Part shown: positions 1 through 10,547 of the stretch, piece by piece | Layout of the letters: each line of letters begins with the position of its first letter | Numbering within the stretch: the stretch's first letter is position 1 | Source: Bacillus salipaludis | GTDB taxonomy: Bacteria > Bacillota > Bacilli > Bacillales_B > DSM-18226 | NCBI RefSeq assembly: GCF_004358205.1 | Contig: NZ_SMYO01000021.1 | Coordinates: forward strand, 1-51,807 | DNA length: 51,807 nucleotides | Direction of reading: 5' to 3' | The notes under the pieces: model-generated | Told to the model about the DNA's origin: nothing | What the model saw: the letters and a program-made list of their open reading frames with translations, nothing else | The model's database searches: none | Translations under genes and position numbers: made by a program

Positions 1-35
<35 letters not shown>

Positions 36-128
36 AGTCATATGTATTATATGAAGGTGAACTCGTTTTTACTAAAAACTTCTTCTGTATTATCTAGTTT
101 TGAGGGAATGATACCTCAAACTTAATAG

Positions 129-245
<117 letters not shown>

Positions 246-251
246 ATAATG

Positions 252-281
252 AAGGACAACCTGATAAGGTTTGTCCTTTTT
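252..281 (+). terminator. rRNA operon terminator
   Basis: A GC-containing hairpin (arm AAGGACAA, partner TTGTCCTT, GATA-type loop) starts a few bases after 5S and ends in a run of T. This is a typical intrinsic terminator for the rRNA operon. Confidence 0.85.
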
Positions 282-486
282 GCATTGGAATTAAGAGAGT
301 ACTGGGGCAAAGGGTATGGATATGGAATGTAGATGCCCAAAATCAGAAGGTAAACCCGGCTAAAGTAAAAAACTCCAAAAAAGTACGAAGTATTTGAAAA
401 GAAATCGTGTATAGACATACACCCAATTCCGAAAGAGGGCATAAACTAAGAAACAGGAACCCCTGAAAAAGACTATTCAAAAAATT
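282..486. other. Gene-free stretch between the rRNA terminator and csfB
   Basis: I see no gene, tRNA, repeat or clear regulatory motif here. An open frame on the minus strand overlaps 5S and is not credible. In B. subtilis the neighbouring genes xpaC and yaaN lie on the far side of csfB; they are not present here either. Confidence 0.5.
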
Positions 487-515
487 GTATACAATTGCTT
501 ATTTAGGGAAGAATG
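487..515 (+). promoter_or_regulatory. Probable sigma-F promoter of csfB
   Basis: GTATA (487-491) is followed after 14 bases by GGGAAGAATG (506-515). The second element fits the forespore sigma-F -10 pattern GGNRANANTR at every defined position, and the first fits the -35 pattern. Spacing is one base shorter than the common 15. Transcription would begin near 522, just before the ribosome binding site of csfB. csfB is a known sigma-F-dependent gene in B. subtilis. Confidence 0.7.
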
Positions 516-535
516 GGTGTATGGAGGTGGACAAA

Positions 536-739
536 TTGAGTTCAATTTTTGCACAAAAATATCATGAGGAAACATGTGTTATTTGTGATCAGCTAAAACC
601 GAAAGGTATACATCTATACACGTCATTTATCTGCATGGAATGTGAAAAAGACTTAATTAATACAGAAACCAGTGACCCAAAATATAAATACTTTTTAAAA
701 CAACTAAAAAAGATCACTACACCGGAGATATTTTCTTAG
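536..739 (+). CDS. csfB: CsfB/Gin, forespore anti-sigma factor
   Basis: This 67-residue protein matches CsfB (Gin), which binds and inhibits sigma-G and sigma-E so that the late forespore sigma factor is not active too early. Two CxxC pairs are visible, C14/C17 and C33/C36 (the TCVICDQ and FICMEC segments), fitting the zinc-binding fold of the family. The frame is open from 485 with an ATG at 521. I choose the TTG at 536 because GGAGGTGG (523-530) precedes it at proper spacing, the length then matches the usual 64 residues, and the predicted sigma-F start site leaves no leader for an ATG at 521. It is monocistronic, with a terminator directly after it. Confidence 0.85.
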   Translation: MSSIFAQKYHEETCVICDQLKPKGIHLYTSFICMECEKDLINTETSDPKYKYFLKQLKKITTPEIFS

Positions 740-741
740 CC

Positions 742-767
742 AAGTCCTTTTAGGACTTTATTTTTTT
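742..767 (+). terminator. csfB terminator
   Basis: AAGTCCT (742-748) pairs with AGGACTT (752-758) and is followed by a long T run. Confidence 0.75.
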
Positions 768-835
768 GCAAACAAATGGGAAAGAAATCAATCTTTTGAT
801 AAAATAGATAAGACTCTTTTAAGGATGTAACGTAA

Positions 836-2263
836 ATGAAAAACCAACAAAAAATCCCACTTTATCAAGCATTAGTAGAACACATCAACAAAAGTCCAAT
901 TTCCTTTCATGTACCGGGGCACAAATATGGAACAATCGCAAAGGATTATTTCGAGCAAATCCTTAAGCTCGATGCGACAGAACTCTCAGGATTAGATGAT
1001 TTGCATTCACCTGAGGGAGCCATTTTGGAGGCTGAACAGCTTCTGCAAGATTTATATCAAACCAGAAGCAGTTTTTTTCTTATTAATGGATCGACAGTTG
1101 GAAATTTGGCGATGGTCATGGCGGCTTGCAGCGAAAATGATTGTGTGCTTGTTCAAAGGAATTGTCATAAATCGGTAGTAAATGGGTTACAGTTAGCGAA
1201 GGTAAATCCGATTTTTTTAGAACCAGAGATAGATAATGAGTGGAAAGTTGCTTCAGGTGTTCATTTACAAACAGTAAAGGAAGCAATTGATTTATATCCT
1301 AATGCTCGTGCATTGATCTTAACCTATCCTAATTACTACGGGATGGCTTACGATTTAGAAAGTATTATAAACTATGCGCATATACATAATATTCCTGTAT
1401 TAGTAGATGAGGCACATGGACCTCATTTTATTGTAGGCAGTCCTTTTCCGCCTTCAGCTGTACAATTAGGGGCTGATATCGTAGTTCAATCTGCACATAA
1501 AACACTTCCTGCTATGACGATGGGATCTTATTTGCATGTAAATGGAAATCGAATTGAAATGGATAGGGTCAAAGATTACTTGCAAATTCTTCAATCGAGC
1601 AGCCCATCCTATCCGATTATGGCGTCATTAGATATAGCAAGGCATTATCTATCCTCCTACCAACAGGAGGATGTACTATATCTTTTAAAGGAAAGAAATC
1701 GATTTAAGGAATTACTCAAAAAGATTTCGGGTATAAAAGTCTTAACTTATCCGAATCATTTAGGTGACCCGTTGAAAATAACGATCCAGTCTACCAGCCA
1801 TCTTAGTGGATTTGACCTTCAAAGCAAATTGGAGGAGCAGGGGATTTTTACGGAACTTGCAGACCCATATAACGTACTGATGATTCTCCCTTTGCTTAAG
1901 GAAAATCAAATCTATACTTTTGAAGAAACGGCGGGGAGAATTCAAAAAGTTTTAGAGGGTATTACAGATAATGAGATAAATATAGAAACTAAGAAGATTG
2001 AAAAAAAAATCTCGGGACTGGCCATCCCTTATAGAAAAATGGAAGATTTGAAGGAAAGAAAAATCCCACTCTTGGATTCAGTTGACCAAGTGTCTGCGGA
2101 AACCATCATTCCCTATCCCCCAGGTATTCCGCTGCTGCTAAAAGGGGAACGAATTACGGACGGACAAATACAAAATCTTGTGAAATTAATAGAGAGCGGT
2201 GCACGGTTTCAGGGCGGAAGCTTTTTACAAAATGGTCTAATAAGCGTATATAGGACATCTTAA
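836..2263 (+). CDS. yaaO: YaaO, Orn/Lys/Arg decarboxylase-family PLP enzyme
   Basis: This 475-residue member of the fold-type I basic amino acid decarboxylases is related to SpeA and YaaO. Visible marks are HVPGHK near residue 25, the PLP-ring DEAHG segment at D191-H194, and SAHKT with the Schiff-base lysine at about K222. The C-terminal part carries the family's PYPPGIP signature. Substrate specificity (arginine, lysine or ornithine) cannot be read from sequence alone. It lies 23 bases upstream of tmk and is probably co-transcribed. A weak extended -10 (TGATAAAAT, 797-805) precedes it. In B. subtilis xpaC and yaaN lie between csfB and this gene; both are missing here. Confidence 0.85.
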   Translation: MKNQQKIPLYQALVEHINKSPISFHVPGHKYGTIAKDYFEQILKLDATELSGLDDLHSPEGAILEAEQLLQDLYQTRSSFFLINGSTVGNLAMVMAACSENDCVLVQRNCHKSVVNGLQLAKVNPIFLEPEIDNEWKVASGVHLQTVKEAIDLYPNARALILTYPNYYGMAYDLESIINYAHIHNIPVLVDEAHGPHFIVGSPFPPSAVQLGADIVVQSAHKTLPAMTMGSYLHVNGNRIEMDRVKDYLQILQSSSPSYPIMASLDIARHYLSSYQQEDVLYLLKERNRFKELLKKISGIKVLTYPNHLGDPLKITIQSTSHLSGFDLQSKLEEQGIFTELADPYNVLMILPLLKENQIYTFEETAGRIQKVLEGITDNEINIETKKIEKKISGLAIPYRKMEDLKERKIPLLDSVDQVSAETIIPYPPGIPLLLKGERITDGQIQNLVKLIESGARFQGGSFLQNGLISVYRTS

Positions 2264-2286
2264 GATTGGTTTTGGAGGTTTATTAA

Positions 2287-2916
2287 ATGAAGAATGGAAT
2301 GTTTATTACATTTGAAGGCCCAGATGGTGCAGGGAAGACAACCATCATTAGTATGGTTGCGAGGCAATTTGAGGGTGCAATACTGACAAGAGAGCCTGGC
2401 GGTATTGATATAGCAGAACAAATTAGAAGTGTAATCCTGAATAAGGAAAATACGGCTATGGATCCGCGGACAGAAGCTTTGCTGTATGCTGCTGCTAGAA
2501 GACAACATTTAATTGAAAAGGTAAAGCCTGCATTAGAGGAAGGAAAAGTGGTCTTTTGTGATCGGTTTGTTGATAGCTCTTTAGCATATCAAGGATATGC
2601 ACGAGGATTGGGAATAGATGAGGTACTGAACATTAACCAGTTTGCCATCGAGAATATGATGCCTAATTTAACGATTTACTTTGATATTGAGCCTGAGGAA
2701 GGGTTAAAGCGAATTAATAAAAATAAAGGACGGGAAATTAATCGCTTAGATTTAGAAAATCTTGAATTTCACCAAAAGGTAAGGGAAGGGTATTATCATA
2801 TTTTGAAGCGTTTTGCAGATAGGATTGTTAAAATAGATGCTTCGGGAACGCTAGATGAGGTATTCCAAAAAACAATTCAGATTATAAAGGATAAATTAGA
2901 AGAGACAAAGCCTTGA
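2287..2916 (+). CDS. tmk: Thymidylate kinase
   Basis: Phosphorylates dTMP to dTDP with ATP, the committed step to dTTP. The 209-residue length is normal. The P-loop GPDGAGKT is at residues 11-18, and the DRF motif ([14 protein letters not shown]) and a lid region with GREINRLD follow. A good ribosome binding site (GGAGG) precedes the ATG. It follows yaaO closely, and its terminator overlaps the stop codon, so darA has its own promoter. Confidence 0.95.
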   Translation: MKNGMFITFEGPDGAGKTTIISMVARQFEGAILTREPGGIDIAEQIRSVILNKENTAMDPRTEALLYAAARRQHLIEKVKPALEEGKVVFCDRFVDSSLAYQGYARGLGIDEVLNINQFAIENMMPNLTIYFDIEPEEGLKRINKNKGREINRLDLENLEFHQKVREGYYHILKRFADRIVKIDASGTLDEVFQKTIQIIKDKLEETKP

Positions 2917-2932
2917 ACTTAAGGCTTTTTTT
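2908..2932 (+). terminator. tmk terminator overlapping the stop codon
   Basis: AAGCCTT (2908-2914) pairs with AAGGCTT (2921-2927), followed by Ts. The stop codon lies at the base of the hairpin. Confidence 0.75.
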
Positions 2933-2987
2933 CTATCTTTCAAAAAGAAAACAATCCCTTTTCTAGTATGTAAAGACACATAATACC

Positions 2988-2996
2988 TGTTATAAT
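2988..2996 (+). promoter_or_regulatory. Extended -10 promoter of darA
   Basis: TGTTATAAT is a perfect extended -10 (TGnTATAAT) about 45 bases before the darA start. No good -35 hexamer is visible at 17-18 bases, as is usual for extended -10 promoters. Confidence 0.55.
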
Positions 2997-3001
2997 TATA
3001 G

Positions 3002-3370
<369 letters not shown>

Positions 3371-3390
3371 TAGAAGAGGTTTCAAATAAT

Positions 3391-3573
3391 GGCTAAGTTA
3401 AAGGACAATGTTGATTTTTAAACAAAGTTGATTGCAGCGGAAGGCACGAAGACTCCTGTGGGAGTACGGGACAGGGGAGACCCCGCAGAAGCGAAGCGAC
3501 GAGGAGGCTCCCCGAAACGCCCACGAACCGCTTGTGCCTGGAGCGGAAATCAACAACCAGGTTTAACAGAGCC
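3391..3573 (+). repeat. Family A element, copy 1 (MITE-like, 183 bp)
   Basis: Non-coding element, nearly identical to 42659-42841 and related to the inverted copy at 33638-33821. Its ends form an imperfect terminal inverted repeat of about 27 bp: the start and the reversed end share GGCT, GTTAAA and TGTTGATTT in the same register. It is flanked by a direct repeat AAATAAT (3384-3390 and 3575-3581), which looks like a target-site duplication. GC-rich internal palindromes suggest a folded RNA. No open frame of note. Confidence 0.88.
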
Positions 3574-3592
3574 TAAATAATAGAAGTGAGTG

Positions 3593-4606
3593 ATGATTTT
3601 GGTTAAAACATGGGATCAGCTGGAAGTGGTACAGCCAACTGTATTAAAAATGATAAAAAACAGTATACAGAAACACCGAGTTGCCCATGCATACCTACTT
3701 GAAGGCATTAGGGGGACAAGCAAAAAAGATATTGCACTTTTATATACAAAAGCTCTTTTTTGTGAATCCCCGATGAGTGGGTATAAACCATGTGAAGCCT
3801 GTTCAAACTGTAAGCGAATTAATCATGGCAACCACCCTGATGTGCATATAGTTGAACCGGATGGTCAATCCATTAAAGTAGAGCAAATCAGAAACCTCCA
3901 GGCGGAGTTTTCAAAAAAGGGAGTTGAATCCCTAAAAAAGGTCTATATTCTGGCACATGCTGATAAAATGAGCGTCAGTGCCTCCAATAGCTTGCTAAAG
4001 TTCCTTGAGGAGCCAAGTTCGCAAACGACAGCCTTCCTGCTAACGGAGCAGCCACAGAAAATCTTACCTACCATTCTTTCAAGGTGTCAGGTATTAACAT
4101 TCCAGCCGTTATCACCACATGCAATGGTGGAACAATTAATAGAAAATGGTGTTGATCCAATAAAGGCACCACTTCTTGCCCAATTAACGAATAGTCTGGA
4201 AGACGCATTGTCATTAAATGGCGATGATTGGTTTGCACAAGCCCAAAAAGTCGTGGTAAAATTATATGAGGTGTTGAAAAAAAATCCATTGGAGGCGATG
4301 ATTATGCTCCAAGGGGATTGGTTTCCTCACTTCAAAGAGAAAGAACAGATTAATCGTGGTTTAGATCTATTACTTCTTATTTTTAAAGATTTACTATATA
4401 TTCAGCTAGACAAGCAGGAGCAGATTGTTTATCTCGAAGATAGTGAACGGCTAAAACAATTTGCCTTGCAAGCATCTAGGCGGCGCTTAACCGATCAAAT
4501 GTCAGCTATTCTTGAAGCAAAGAAAAAGCTTGCGGCTAATATGAATCCTCAGCTTATGATGGAACAGCTTGTGCTAAAATTGCAGGAGGGATCTTCGTTT
4601 GTATGA
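3593..4606 (+). CDS. holB: DNA polymerase III subunit delta'
   Basis: A clamp-loader subunit of about 336 residues that works with DnaX and HolA to load the sliding clamp. The N-terminal AAA+ fold has a degenerate P-loop (EGIRGTSKKD), the zinc cysteines lie in the CESPMSGYKPCEACSNC stretch, and the SRC finger (ILSRCQ) follows. Start is uncertain: ATG 3593 is used, but TTG 3599 gives a protein (MVKTWDQL) that aligns residue for residue with the B. subtilis start, and neither has a strong ribosome binding site. Its 3' end overlaps ricT. The family A repeat lies just upstream, and without it the gene would start about 37 bp after darA. Confidence 0.92.
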   Translation: MILVKTWDQLEVVQPTVLKMIKNSIQKHRVAHAYLLEGIRGTSKKDIALLYTKALFCESPMSGYKPCEACSNCKRINHGNHPDVHIVEPDGQSIKVEQIRNLQAEFSKKGVESLKKVYILAHADKMSVSASNSLLKFLEEPSSQTTAFLLTEQPQKILPTILSRCQVLTFQPLSPHAMVEQLIENGVDPIKAPLLAQLTNSLEDALSLNGDDWFAQAQKVVVKLYEVLKKNPLEAMIMLQGDWFPHFKEKEQINRGLDLLLLIFKDLLYIQLDKQEQIVYLEDSERLKQFALQASRRRLTDQMSAILEAKKKLAANMNPQLMMEQLVLKLQEGSSFV

Positions 4607-5426
4607 TGTTGTAGGAGTACGATTTAAAAAAGCGGGGAAAATCTATTATTTTGATCCTGGAGAGCTGCAGGTTCAGAAGGATGACTTTGTGATTGTTGAA
4701 ACGGTTCGTGGTGTCGAATATGGCAAAGCGGTTATTGCCAGAAAAACAGTAGAGGAACACGATGTCGTTCTTCCGCTTAAAAAGGTAGTAAGAATTGCTG
4801 ATCAAAAGGATCGAATGATTGTTGAGGAAAACAAACAGGCAGCACAGGAAGCATACGAAACATGTAATGATAAAGTCAATGAACATCAGCTGGATATGAA
4901 ACTAGTGGATGTTGAATATACATTTGACCGTAACAAAATCATTTTTTATTTTACCGCTGACGGAAGAGTTGATTTCCGGGAGCTCGTAAAGGATTTAGCA
5001 GCGATTTTCCGTACGAGAATTGAACTCAGGCAAATTGGTGTTCGCGATGAAGCAAAAATGCTGGGTGGAATTGGGCCTTGCGGAAGAATGCTTTGCTGTT
5101 CAACCTTTCTCGGTGACTTTGATCCCGTTTCGATTAAAATGGCGAAGGATCAAAATCTGTCATTAAATCCAACGAAAATATCTGGACTATGCGGCAGGCT
5201 CATGTGCTGTTTAAAATATGAAAATGATGAATATGAATCAGCCAAGGAGCAGTTGCCGGATATTGGTGAAATCATTGTTACTCCTCTTGGAGAAGGAAAA
5301 GTGGTAGGATTAAATATCTTAGAGCGGGTCCTTCAGGTGGAGCTAAAGGAACACGATCGGGTTCTCGAGTATACTTTGGATGAAATCATTAAAGAAGGTG
5401 CCTTTTCGATACAATCCACAGATTAA
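4599..5426 (+). CDS. ricT: RicT (YaaT), Y-complex Fe-S protein
   Basis: PSP1-family protein of 275 residues. With RicA and RicF it forms the Y-complex, which carries [4Fe-4S] clusters, directs RNase Y in mRNA maturation and favours sporulation and competence. Cysteines are clustered at C161, C166, C167 (CGRMLCC) and C198, C203, C204 (CGRLMCC). The start is TTG at 4599, with GCAGGAGGG eight bases upstream inside holB, giving an 8-base overlap and probable translational coupling. Confidence 0.93.
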   Translation: MYDVVGVRFKKAGKIYYFDPGELQVQKDDFVIVETVRGVEYGKAVIARKTVEEHDVVLPLKKVVRIADQKDRMIVEENKQAAQEAYETCNDKVNEHQLDMKLVDVEYTFDRNKIIFYFTADGRVDFRELVKDLAAIFRTRIELRQIGVRDEAKMLGGIGPCGRMLCCSTFLGDFDPVSIKMAKDQNLSLNPTKISGLCGRLMCCLKYENDEYESAKEQLPDIGEIIVTPLGEGKVVGLNILERVLQVELKEHDRVLEYTLDEIIKEGAFSIQSTD

Positions 5427-5439
5427 CGAGGTGGAATAC

Positions 5440-5808
5440 GTGGATAAAAAAGAGATATTTGATTCAGTTAGTAATATGGAAACACAAATTGGCCAGCTTT
5501 ACCAACAGCTGGGGGAATTAAAGCAGCATCTGGCTGAAATAATAGAAGAAAATCATTATTTAAAGCTGGAAAATGAGCATCTAAGGCGCCGTTTAGATGT
5601 GACCACGGAAAAGGAAAAGAAGGATGTCACCACGAAAAAAGGGGCAGCTCAAGTACAACCGAGTGATAAACCCTTTGATATTGGTGAAGGATATGATAAC
5701 CTTGCTCGTCTTTACCATGAAGGGTTTCATATTTGCAATCTTCATTTTGGGAGCTTACGTAAGGAAGGGGATTGCTTGTTCTGCCTTTCTTTTCTAAATA
5801 AAAAATAA
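5440..5808 (+). CDS. yabA: YabA, initiation control protein
   Basis: Negative regulator of replication initiation that binds DnaA and DnaN. It has 122 residues: an N-terminal coiled coil (roughly residues 5-60, with the [17 protein letters not shown] heptads), a short linker, and a C-terminal zinc domain with H, C and CLFC near the end ([19 protein letters not shown]). The frame is open from 5380, but GTG 5440 with GAGGTGG seven bases upstream matches the family start MDKKE. It lies 13 bases after ricT and is followed by a terminator. Confidence 0.93.
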   Translation: MDKKEIFDSVSNMETQIGQLYQQLGELKQHLAEIIEENHYLKLENEHLRRRLDVTTEKEKKDVTTKKGAAQVQPSDKPFDIGEGYDNLARLYHEGFHICNLHFGSLRKEGDCLFCLSFLNKK

Positions 5809-5813
5809 GAATC

Positions 5814-5843
5814 GGCCTTCCTTCCAAAAGGAAGGCTATTTTT
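5814..5843 (+). terminator. yabA terminator
   Basis: GCCTTCCTT (5815-5823) pairs perfectly with AAGGAAGGC (5828-5836), with loop CCAA and a T run after it. Confidence 0.85.
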
Positions 5844-5861
5844 ATAAGTCAGGTGATATAT

Positions 5862-6605
5862 TTGGTTTTTTTAAAAGATGATGAACGGCTTGATTATTTA
5901 TTAGCAGAGGACTTACGAATTATTCAGAGTCCCTCTGTCTTTGCCTTTTCGCTCGATGCCGTTTTGCTGGCACGGTTTGTCTATGTCCCCATTCAAAAGG
6001 GGAACTTAGTAGACCTTTGCAGCGGGAATGGCGTAATTCCTTTATTTTTAAGCGTAAGAACAAAAGGCACGATTACCGGAGTGGAAATCCAGGAACGGTT
6101 ATACGATATGGCAGTAAGAAGTATTGAATATAATGGACTGCAGGACCGGCTAAAAATGATTCACGGTGACATTAAGAACATGCCAAAGCTTTTGGGCCAT
6201 GGGAATTTTGATGTGGTTACCTGCAATCCACCTTATTTTGTAACTCCATCAACGGGTGAAATTAATTTAAATGAGCACTTGGCCATTGCCCGCCATGAAA
6301 TCCATTGCACGTTAGAGGATGCAATCAGCGTTTCAAGTCAGTTAGTAAGGCAGGGAGGGAAGGTGGCATTTGTTCACCGGCCAGGTCGATTATTGGATAT
6401 CATTTCTTTAATGCGTAAATATCGTCTTGAGCCAAAAAGGATTCAGTTTGTGTATCCGAAGATAGGAAAAGAGGCCAATACTTTATTAGTAGAAGCCATA
6501 AAGGATGGAAGCCCAGACTTGAAGATATTACCTCCGATCATTGTCTATAATGAAGACAATGAATATACTCCTGAAATAAGAGGGATTTTATATGGAGAAA
6601 AATAA
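5862..6605 (+). CDS. trmN6: tRNA1(Val) adenine(37)-N6-methyltransferase family protein (YabB)
   Basis: SAM-dependent methyltransferase of about 247 residues. Motif I is [12 protein letters not shown] and the catalytic NPPY motif is in [12 protein letters not shown], which marks amino methyltransferases acting on adenine N6. By family it modifies A37 of tRNA1(Val). TTG 5862 is preferred over GTG 5853: CAGGTGAT lies at proper spacing and the protein then begins like B. subtilis YabB. It overlaps yazA by 14 bases. Confidence 0.88.
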   Translation: MVFLKDDERLDYLLAEDLRIIQSPSVFAFSLDAVLLARFVYVPIQKGNLVDLCSGNGVIPLFLSVRTKGTITGVEIQERLYDMAVRSIEYNGLQDRLKMIHGDIKNMPKLLGHGNFDVVTCNPPYFVTPSTGEINLNEHLAIARHEIHCTLEDAISVSSQLVRQGGKVAFVHRPGRLLDIISLMRKYRLEPKRIQFVYPKIGKEANTLLVEAIKDGSPDLKILPPIIVYNEDNEYTPEIRGILYGEK

Positions 6606-6879
6606 TCACTTCTTTTATGTATTAACATGCGGGGATGGAAGCTTCTACGGAGGATATACAATTAATCTTGACCGGCGGCTAAAGCTCCATAATGATGGGA
6701 AAGGGGCAAAATATACCCGAGGAAGAGGACCGTTATCATTAACATTTTTCAAAACCTATGACAATAAGACTGATGCCCTAAAAGCAGAGTATCAATTTAA
6801 ACAGTTAACGAGAAAGAAGAAATTGGAGTTTTTAACTAGGGAAACGGGTGGTAATGATGTGGCAGCAGAAGAGTTTTGA
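6592..6879 (+). CDS. yazA: YazA, GIY-YIG domain protein
   Basis: 95-residue single-domain GIY-YIG protein of the UPF0213/YhbQ type: the FFYVLTC then YGGYT motifs form the core, followed by the conserved [18 protein letters not shown] segment. Members have an isolated nuclease fold; the cellular substrate is not established. It overlaps both neighbours, trmN6 and rsmI, so the three form one translationally coupled unit. Confidence 0.88.
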   Translation: MEKNNHFFYVLTCGDGSFYGGYTINLDRRLKLHNDGKGAKYTRGRGPLSLTFFKTYDNKTDALKAEYQFKQLTRKKKLEFLTRETGGNDVAAEEF

Positions 6880-7732
6880 AAACGAGGAGCAAAAGGGGAT
6901 TCTTTATCTCGTTCCAACCCCTATCGGAAATCTGGAAGACATGAGCGTTCGGGCAATTAGAATTTTAAAAGAAGCGGACTTAATTGCTGCTGAAGATACC
7001 CGAAATACAAAAAAACTATGTAATTACTTTGAAATTACGACCCCTGTGGTAAGTTATCACGAGCATAATAAGGAGACGAGTGGGGAGAAGTTGATTTTGA
7101 AGGTAAAGGACGGCTTAAAAATTGCTCTTGTTAGCGATGCAGGAATGCCCACTATCTCCGACCCTGGCTATGAGCTCGTTACGGCGGCAATCGCCGAGGA
7201 GTTAACGGTTGTTCCATTACCCGGTGCAAATGCAGCACTCACTTCCTTGATTGCTTCCGGACTTGTAACCCAGCCCTTCTATTTTTATGGTTTTTTAAAT
7301 CGTAATAAGAAGGACAAACGCAAGGAATTAGAAAGCTTGAAACATCAGGAAGCAACAATGATTTTCTATGAATCACCACACCGTTTAAAAGAAACCCTGT
7401 CCATTATGCTGGAAATCCTCGGCGATCGAAAAATTTCCTTATGCAGAGAATTAACAAAAAGGTATGAAGAATTTATCAGAGGCAGTATTCAAGAGGCGGT
7501 GGAATGGTCAAATCAAGAGGAAGTCCGCGGTGAATTTTGTTTAATAGTAGAAGGCGGGAACCGAGTTGATGAAGAAACAAGCAGCTGGTGGGAGGATTTA
7601 ACGATTGAGGAACATGTGAATCACTACATCACGCTAAAAAATATACCATCCAAAGAGGCCATTAAACAAACAGCAAAGGATCGCGGAGTGAATAAACGAG
7701 AAGTGTACCAGGCGTATCATATTGAGCATTAA
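6857..7732 (+). CDS. rsmI: 16S rRNA 2'-O-ribose C1402 methyltransferase
   Basis: Tetrapyrrole-methylase-fold enzyme of about 291 residues that methylates the ribose of C1402 in 16S rRNA. Signature segments are LVPTPIGNLEDM near the start, AEDTRNTKKL and VSDAGMPTISDPG. GTG 6848, ATG 6854 and ATG 6857 are all in frame; I use 6857 because GGGTGG then sits at normal distance and the length fits the family. It is the last gene of the trmN6-yazA-rsmI unit and converges on abrB. Confidence 0.93.
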   Translation: MWQQKSFENEEQKGILYLVPTPIGNLEDMSVRAIRILKEADLIAAEDTRNTKKLCNYFEITTPVVSYHEHNKETSGEKLILKVKDGLKIALVSDAGMPTISDPGYELVTAAIAEELTVVPLPGANAALTSLIASGLVTQPFYFYGFLNRNKKDKRKELESLKHQEATMIFYESPHRLKETLSIMLEILGDRKISLCRELTKRYEEFIRGSIQEAVEWSNQEEVRGEFCLIVEGGNRVDEETSSWWEDLTIEEHVNHYITLKNIPSKEAIKQTAKDRGVNKREVYQAYHIEH

Positions 7733-7737
7733 TTAAA

Positions 7738-7767
7738 AAAGCTCCAGACTATATTGTCTGGAGCTTT
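7738..7767. terminator. Bidirectional terminator between rsmI and abrB
   Basis: AAAGCTCCAGAC (7738-7749) pairs perfectly with GTCTGGAGCTTT (7756-7767). A-rich and T-rich flanks allow it to end transcription of both convergent genes. Confidence 0.85.
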
Positions 7768-7774
7768 CGTCAAT

Positions 7775-8059
7775 TTATTTTACTAATTCAAAAGAGTCTT
7801 GGATTTCTTTTAATAATACTTCTGCACCTTCACGGCTAAGAATTAATTTACCGCCGGCAAGTGCTAAGTTATCATCAGAAACTTCCCCTGTTACTTGGCA
7901 AGTCATGTTTGGCTTGTATTTCTTAAGGATAATGCGATCGTCATCCACATAGATTTCGAGAGCATCCTTTTCTGCAATACCTAATGTACGTCTTAATTCG
8001 ATTGGAATAACTACGCGTCCTAATTCATCAACTTTACGAACAATTCCTGTAGATTTCAT
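7775..8059 (-). CDS. abrB: AbrB, transition-state regulator
   Basis: 94-residue swapped-hairpin DNA-binding protein that represses stationary-phase, biofilm and sporulation genes during growth. The N-terminal domain (residues 1-50, with VRKVDELGRVVIPIELRRTL) is practically identical to B. subtilis AbrB, as is the linker KKYKPNMTCQVTGEVSDDN. It is the only protein gene on the minus strand. It has a sigma-A promoter with two Spo0A boxes just downstream, so Spo0A~P very likely represses it as in B. subtilis. Its N-terminus closely resembles SpoVT at 27545. Confidence 0.97.
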   Translation of the reverse strand: MKSTGIVRKVDELGRVVIPIELRRTLGIAEKDALEIYVDDDRIILKKYKPNMTCQVTGEVSDDNLALAGGKLILSREGAEVLLKEIQDSFELVK

Positions 8060-8100
8060 GTGTTATAATCTCCTCTCAACTTGTTTATCTCTATTTTTTC

Positions 8101-8117
8101 TTCGCCATTATTCGACA
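8101..8117 (-). promoter_or_regulatory. Tandem Spo0A boxes in the abrB leader
   Basis: Read on the minus strand, TGTCGAA (8117-8111) is followed after three bases by TGGCGAA (8107-8101). The first is a perfect 0A box and the second has one change. They lie about 10-26 bases after the expected start site, as in the B. subtilis abrB repression site. Confidence 0.85.
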
Positions 8118-8133
8118 ATATTTTCACAACTCA

Positions 8134-8162
8134 ATAATACCAGCCATTCCCATATTCGTCAA
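8134..8162 (-). promoter_or_regulatory. Sigma-A promoter of abrB
   Basis: On the minus strand TTGACG (8162-8157) is followed after 17 bases by TATTAT (8139-8134). It drives abrB, with the start site expected near 8127. Confidence 0.85.
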
Positions 8163-8434
8163 TTATTTTATTAAATAAATAAAAGGGAATTTTTTCATGT
8201 TGTAAAAAGGTTGATATAACAAGGTTTTGCCTGAATTAATATTCAGTTTTTTGGTTTTCACTTTTATTTTGATGCTGATCACAAATCATAATTTCAGCTC
8301 TTATAATTCGACAAATTTCTACAAATTTCTATATAAACCTACTTTTATTCCTCATAACCTTCGCAGAAAGTTCGACTTTTACGTCCGCCATTTGGGATAA
8401 TGTAATTAGTAAATTTTCTCTAGTTATAGGTTTG
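8163..8434. other. AT-rich divergent region between abrB and metG
   Basis: No gene is visible. It holds a further perfect 0A box (TTCGACA, 8307-8313), a one-mismatch copy (TTCGACT, 8371-8377), and a tandem 10-base repeat ACAAATTTCT (8311-8330) overlapping the first. No T-box or other riboswitch signature is seen ahead of metG. AbrB itself prefers such AT-rich DNA. Confidence 0.5.
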
Positions 8435-8463
8435 TTGCACAATACAAAGTTTTTCGGTATATT
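8435..8463 (+). promoter_or_regulatory. Sigma-A promoter of metG
   Basis: TTGCAC (8435-8440), 17-base spacer, TATATT (8458-8463). The start site is expected near 8470, about 70 bases before the metG start. Confidence 0.65.
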
Positions 8464-8515
8464 TTGATGATATAAGAGGATAAAAATGGGGCAATAATGG
8501 TTAAGTAGAGTTTAA

Positions 8516-10501
<1,986 letters not shown>

Positions 10502-10512
10502 AGTTTCATACA

Positions 10513-10540
10513 AAAAGAGCCTTTAACAGGCTCTTTTGCT
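10513..10540 (+). terminator. metG terminator
   Basis: AAAAGAGCC (10513-10521) pairs with GGCTCTTTT (10529-10537). Confidence 0.8.
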
Positions 10541-10547
10541 TTAAAAA

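Noticed and set aside
3389..3421. Micro-frame ATGGCTAAG... after darA as a remnant of yaaR
   Set aside because: Only its first two bases precede the repeat; the rest is the repeat itself, and the product does not resemble YaaR.
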